Assembly (NCBI RefSeq): GCF_036898825.1
Contig: NZ_JARUND010000001.1
Coordinates: 1-64,000, forward strand
Length of the DNA stretch: 64,000 nt
DNA from: Streptomyces sp. B21-083
GTDB lineage: Bacteria; Actinomycetota; Actinomycetes; Streptomycetales; Streptomycetaceae
Direction: 5' to 3'
The notes below the pieces were generated by a model. That model saw only the letters and a program-made list of their open reading frames with translations. It did not search any database and had not been told where the DNA came from. A program made the position numbers and the translations under genes. Shown one piece after another: positions 61,588 through 64,000 of the stretch. The stretch's first letter is position 1. The number at the start of each line of letters is the position of its first letter.

Positions 61588-62595
61588 TCAGGAAACCCGC
61601 AGGAGTGTGGCGGCGGGGCCAATTGCACCGGGCCCGAATTTGTCGCGGATGCGGTCGGTGACCTCTTCGGTGACCAGGCGGTCCTCGCGCGTTGTGTCGA
61701 GGCTGATCTGCTGGGCGACCTGGTCGGCGCCGGCCAGGTCCTCGCCTCGGAGGGCGAGTCCGGTGAGGCGGCCGCGTTGGAGGCCTGCGGCATCGATGAG
61801 CCGGTACGCCATGGTCCTCAGGTCGTCCTCGTGCGCGGAGGCTTCCGTCAGTCGGCGCGACTTCTCCCAGGACGGGCCGCCGGCGAACTTGAGCGTGAGG
61901 GCCAGGGCTCGGGCCACCTGTCCCCGGCGGCGCAGTACCTGTCCGAGCTGGACGACCAGATCGAGGAGCGCGGCGCGGACTGCGGCTCCGTCCAGGGCGT
62001 CGCGGGGGAAGGTGACGTGGACGCTGGTGGAGGTGGGCAGCGCCTGCGGGGTGACGGGGCGGGGGTCGATGCCGCGGGCGCGGTCGGCGGCCAGGCGTCC
62101 GGCGCGGCCTCCCAGGATGCGCTGCACGGTGGCCGGCGCCAGTCCGGCGAGCAGGCCGACGCGGTCCACTCCATATCCCTTCAGTGCGGCGGCCTGGCGG
62201 GGGCCGATGCCGTGGAGGGCGTCGACGGGCAGCGGTTCCAGCCAGCCGGTGACCTGGCCGGGGTCGACAGCGAGGACGCCGCCGGGATCAGTGATCTGGC
62301 GGGAGGCGGTGGCCGCGACCGTGATCGTCGGCCCGACGCCGACTCTCACGTCGACACCCAGTAGCGCGACGCTCCGCAGACGCACGATTTCTCCGAGCCG
62401 ACGGGCGTCGGCGCGGTGGCAGCGCAGCGCGCCCTTCAGCTCCACCAGGGCTGCGGACGGGGGCAGCGCCTGGACCACCGGGGACAGGTCCGCGAGTAGT
62501 TCCAGGACCTGTCGGAAGGTGTCTTCGGGCAGCCGGTCGGGGCAGCGCACATGCATCACACTCGACACCCCTCGTGTCTGAACTCCAGCATTCAT
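61588..62595 (-). CDS. Y-family DNA polymerase-like protein, probably inactive (ImuB-like)
   Basis: 335 residues from ATG 62595 (GGAGG 9 bases before). It begins inside the palm: PEDTFRQVLELLADLSPVVQ, then LPPSAALVELKGAL where DinB has a SIDEAFLD-like catalytic motif. VGVGPTITVAATASRQ, LPVDALHGIGPRQAAALKGY (helix-hairpin-helix) and a little-finger-like domain (TSVHVTFPRDALDG) follow. The N-terminal Asp and the SIDE acidic pair are missing, as in the ImuB group, which helps a separate polymerase. A LexA-like site precedes it. Confidence 0.75.
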   Translation of the reverse strand: MNAGVQTRGVSSVMHVRCPDRLPEDTFRQVLELLADLSPVVQALPPSAALVELKGALRCHRADARRLGEIVRLRSVALLGVDVRVGVGPTITVAATASRQITDPGGVLAVDPGQVTGWLEPLPVDALHGIGPRQAAALKGYGVDRVGLLAGLAPATVQRILGGRAGRLAADRARGIDPRPVTPQALPTSTSVHVTFPRDALDGAAVRAALLDLVVQLGQVLRRRGQVARALALTLKFAGGPSWEKSRRLTEASAHEDDLRTMAYRLIDAAGLQRGRLTGLALRGEDLAGADQVAQQISLDTTREDRLVTEEVTDRIRDKFGPGAIGPAATLLRVS

Positions 62596-62623
62596 GGACG
62601 CCCACCTCCTCCACCCCACGCTA

Positions 62624-62639
62624 TCGAACTAATATTCGA
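62624..62639. promoter_or_regulatory. LexA-like SOS box
   Basis: TCGAACTAATATTCGA is a dyad close to the actinobacterial SOS consensus TCGAAC-n4-GTTCGA, one mismatch in the right half. It lies 29 bases upstream of the ImuB-like start and 45 bases upstream of the divergent gene, so both could be damage-inducible. Confidence 0.6.
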
Positions 62640-62683
62640 ACACGCGACAGGCGGGCATCGCCCCTCCACTTAGAATCGGAAAC

Positions 62684-63106
62684 ATGTTCGATGATCTGCC
62701 GCCTGATCTGGCGCGACTGGATGCGCTGAGGGTGTGGCACGCCCTGTGGCTGGAGCGCATCGACCGCAAGATCGCCTACCTCCGGCAGCGACAGGCCGAA
62801 GAGGAACACGGCCGCCGCAACCGGCCACGGCCCCCGGACTGGATCGTCGAACTCGGCACCAGCACCGGACAGCCCCTCCAGGTCCACGACGGCGAATGCG
62901 GCATGGCCGGCACACGGCAACGCGCCATCGACCGCGACGAAGCCCGCCGCCTGCTCACCACCGGACAGGTGCAGGCATGTCCGTTCTGCCACCCCGACAC
63001 CCAACTGCACATCATCGACTTAGCCGACCCGACGGGGCCGCCACGGCGGAGCCTCGAACGACCGCGCCGTCCCGCCCCGACTGGGGCGACCGCGATGTTG
63101 ACCTAG
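62684..63106 (+). CDS. DUF6233-like protein
   Basis: 140 residues: LPPDLARLDALRVWHALWLE, RIAYLRQRQAEEE (as DRKIAYLRQRQAEEE), PPDWIVELG, VHDGECGM, QVQACPFCHPDTQL. This pattern, common in Streptomyces plasmids and phage-like regions, has one conserved CxxCxxxT. Function unknown. Divergent from the ImuB-like gene and sharing the LexA-like site. Confidence 0.7.
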   Translation: MFDDLPPDLARLDALRVWHALWLERIDRKIAYLRQRQAEEEHGRRNRPRPPDWIVELGTSTGQPLQVHDGECGMAGTRQRAIDRDEARRLLTTGQVQACPFCHPDTQLHIIDLADPTGPPRRSLERPRRPAPTGATAMLT

Positions 63107-63121
63107 AACAGGACTCCGCCG

Positions 63122-63325
63122 ATGACCACGACTCCCCCGCCGCCCGTCAACGAGCCGGACCCGTCCGCACTGACCTGCCCCGGTGACCGAGTCGGCCTCT
63201 GCGCCGGGTGCCAGCGCAAGACCCACCGGTACGGCTCAGGCGGGTGTCCGCTGTGCCAGTGGTGCATGAAGCCGGCGATGGAGCGGTGGGGCCCAGGCGT
63301 GCGCTACGTCAGCATTCGCGCCTAA
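63122..63325 (+). CDS. Small Cys-rich protein
   Basis: 67 residues with LCAGCQRKTHRYG and CPLCQWCM, likely a zinc ribbon. Starts 15 bases after the DUF6233-like gene, so co-transcribed. Function unknown. Confidence 0.55.
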   Translation: MTTTPPPPVNEPDPSALTCPGDRVGLCAGCQRKTHRYGSGGCPLCQWCMKPAMERWGPGVRYVSIRA

Positions 63326-63405
63326 CGACGGCCACGGTCTCGCCTCCTCGACTGAACCGCGGGACTGACGGAGGGCCGCTTCTTCCTCGCCGACGCCATG
63401 GCGAT

Positions 63406-64000
63406 CTACGCGCCCCGTTTCGTCGCCGCCTTCTTCGTGACAGTCTTCTTGACTGCCGTCTTCCTGGCTGCGGACTTCTTCTTCGGCAGCTCGTGCACGT
63501 CGGCTTCCCTGCCCTCACCGCGGGAGGCCTTCGCCTTGGCCACGGACTCTTCGAGCGCCGCCATCAGATCGAGCACCCGCCCTGTCGGCTCCGCGGCCGC
63601 CGGCGCTACGGGCGGCGCACGGTGCTCCAGCTTCGCCTCGATCACCTGCTCCAGGGCCTCGGTGTATGTGTCCACGGCGAAGTCGGCGTCCTCGATGCCG
63701 TCGTGGGTCATCGAGTCGATGAGAGCCCGCGCCCCGGCGACCTCGTCCTCGTCCTCGTCCAGCTCGACTTCTTCCGGGGCCAGCTCGGAAGGGTCGCGGA
63801 TCTCGTCCGGCCAGCGCATCGCGTGCAAGACGATCGCGTCGTCCCGCACGCGCAGCAGGCCCAGACGTTCTCTGCCGGACCAGGCGTACTTCGCCACCGC
63901 GACCTTCGAGCTCCGCTCCAGCGCCTTCCGCAGCAGGACGTACGGCTTGGCCGCCACCTGACCCTTCGCCTGCAGGTAGTAACCCTCGGCGATCATCAAA
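63406..64000 (-). CDS. Ku protein, C-terminal part (truncated by window end)
   Basis: 197 residues visible: GQVAAKPYVLLRKALERSSK, AKYAWSGRERLGLLRVRDD, LHAMRWPDEIRDP are the Ku core end, followed by EYTEALEQVIEAKLEH-type sequence (TYTEALEQVIEAKLEHRA) and a Lys/Ala-rich tail (KKKSAARKTAVKK). Bacterial Ku is about 280-360 residues, so the N-terminus is outside the window. Ku binds DNA ends and recruits LigD/LigC ligases; a ligase gene lies at 54.5 kb. Confidence 0.9.
   Translation of the reverse strand, partial: LMIAEGYYLQAKGQVAAKPYVLLRKALERSSKVAVAKYAWSGRERLGLLRVRDDAIVLHAMRWPDEIRDPSELAPEEVELDEDEDEVAGARALIDSMTHDGIEDADFAVDTYTEALEQVIEAKLEHRAPPVAPAAAEPTGRVLDLMAALEESVAKAKASRGEGREADVHELPKKKSAARKTAVKKTVTKKAATKRGA

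Overview
The window is high-GC DNA with Streptomyces codon usage and Streptomyces-type genes: a complete conservon, XRE regulators with TPR-like tails, an RsbW-like ATPase, a Tap/Tpg-like telomere pair, and Ku plus a small ATP-dependent DNA ligase. The mixture of mobile DNA, gene fragments, defence-type genes and telomere-type genes suggests a linear plasmid or an accessory chromosome arm. I recognise no rRNA, tRNA or CRISPR array.

Layout. 0-6.6 kb: a small regulator, then a cluster that rebuilds part of the peptidoglycan-precursor pathway (MurC-like, MurF-like, Ddl-like) with a PLP-dependent threonine/serine dehydratase-fold enzyme and a C39/papain-like cysteine peptidase. 6.6-10.2 kb: minus-strand genes (CPBP-like membrane protein, a Nudix-like protein without its metal ligands, a zincin, and a short relative of the zincin) separated by three copies of a triple-hairpin element. 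10.2-15.2 kb: conservon cvnA-B-C-D followed by a GAF protein and an acyl-CoA dehydrogenase-like protein. 15.2-18.3 kb: RsbW-like ATPase, XRE/TPR-like regulator, 2'-5' RNA ligase-like protein. 18.6-21.7 kb: a divergent Tap/Tpg-like operon. 21.8-25.5 kb: remnants and frameshifted genes. 25.5-32.3 kb: a six-gene operon with a DDE transposase of TniA/TnsB type, two P-loop ATPases and two apparently degenerate ATPase relatives. 32.7-39.5 kb: small genes, a frameshifted SF2 helicase, a GNAT acetyltransferase and fragments. 39.5-44.2 kb: a two-gene system of a helicase with a nuclease-like tail and a GHKL ATPase with a nuclease-like tail, with an IS3-type element inserted 23 bp upstream of its first start codon. 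45.7-48.3 kb: a further ATPase-like protein without a P-loop, a frameshifted paralogue of a 38.9-kb gene, and fragments. 48.5-52.2 kb: a MarR-controlled amidohydrolase, medium-chain oxidoreductase and SDR cluster. 52.3-64 kb: junk junctions, DNA ligase, an iterated-repeat array, a large regulator containing a DUF742 domain, an ImuB-like Y-family polymerase with a LexA-like site, and the C-terminus of Ku.

How the parts fit. The Tap/Tpg-like pair and the ligase and Ku genes fit maintenance of linear DNA. The transposase operon and the GHKL/helicase pair are the two modules most likely to be unusual systems. The Mur/Ddl/dehydratase/C39 cluster looks like a specialised peptide-ligation pathway. 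At least nine genes are broken by single frameshifts, interleaved with intact genes; this is either real decay in an accessory region or sequence error, and it should be settled before any of these genes is called a pseudogene.
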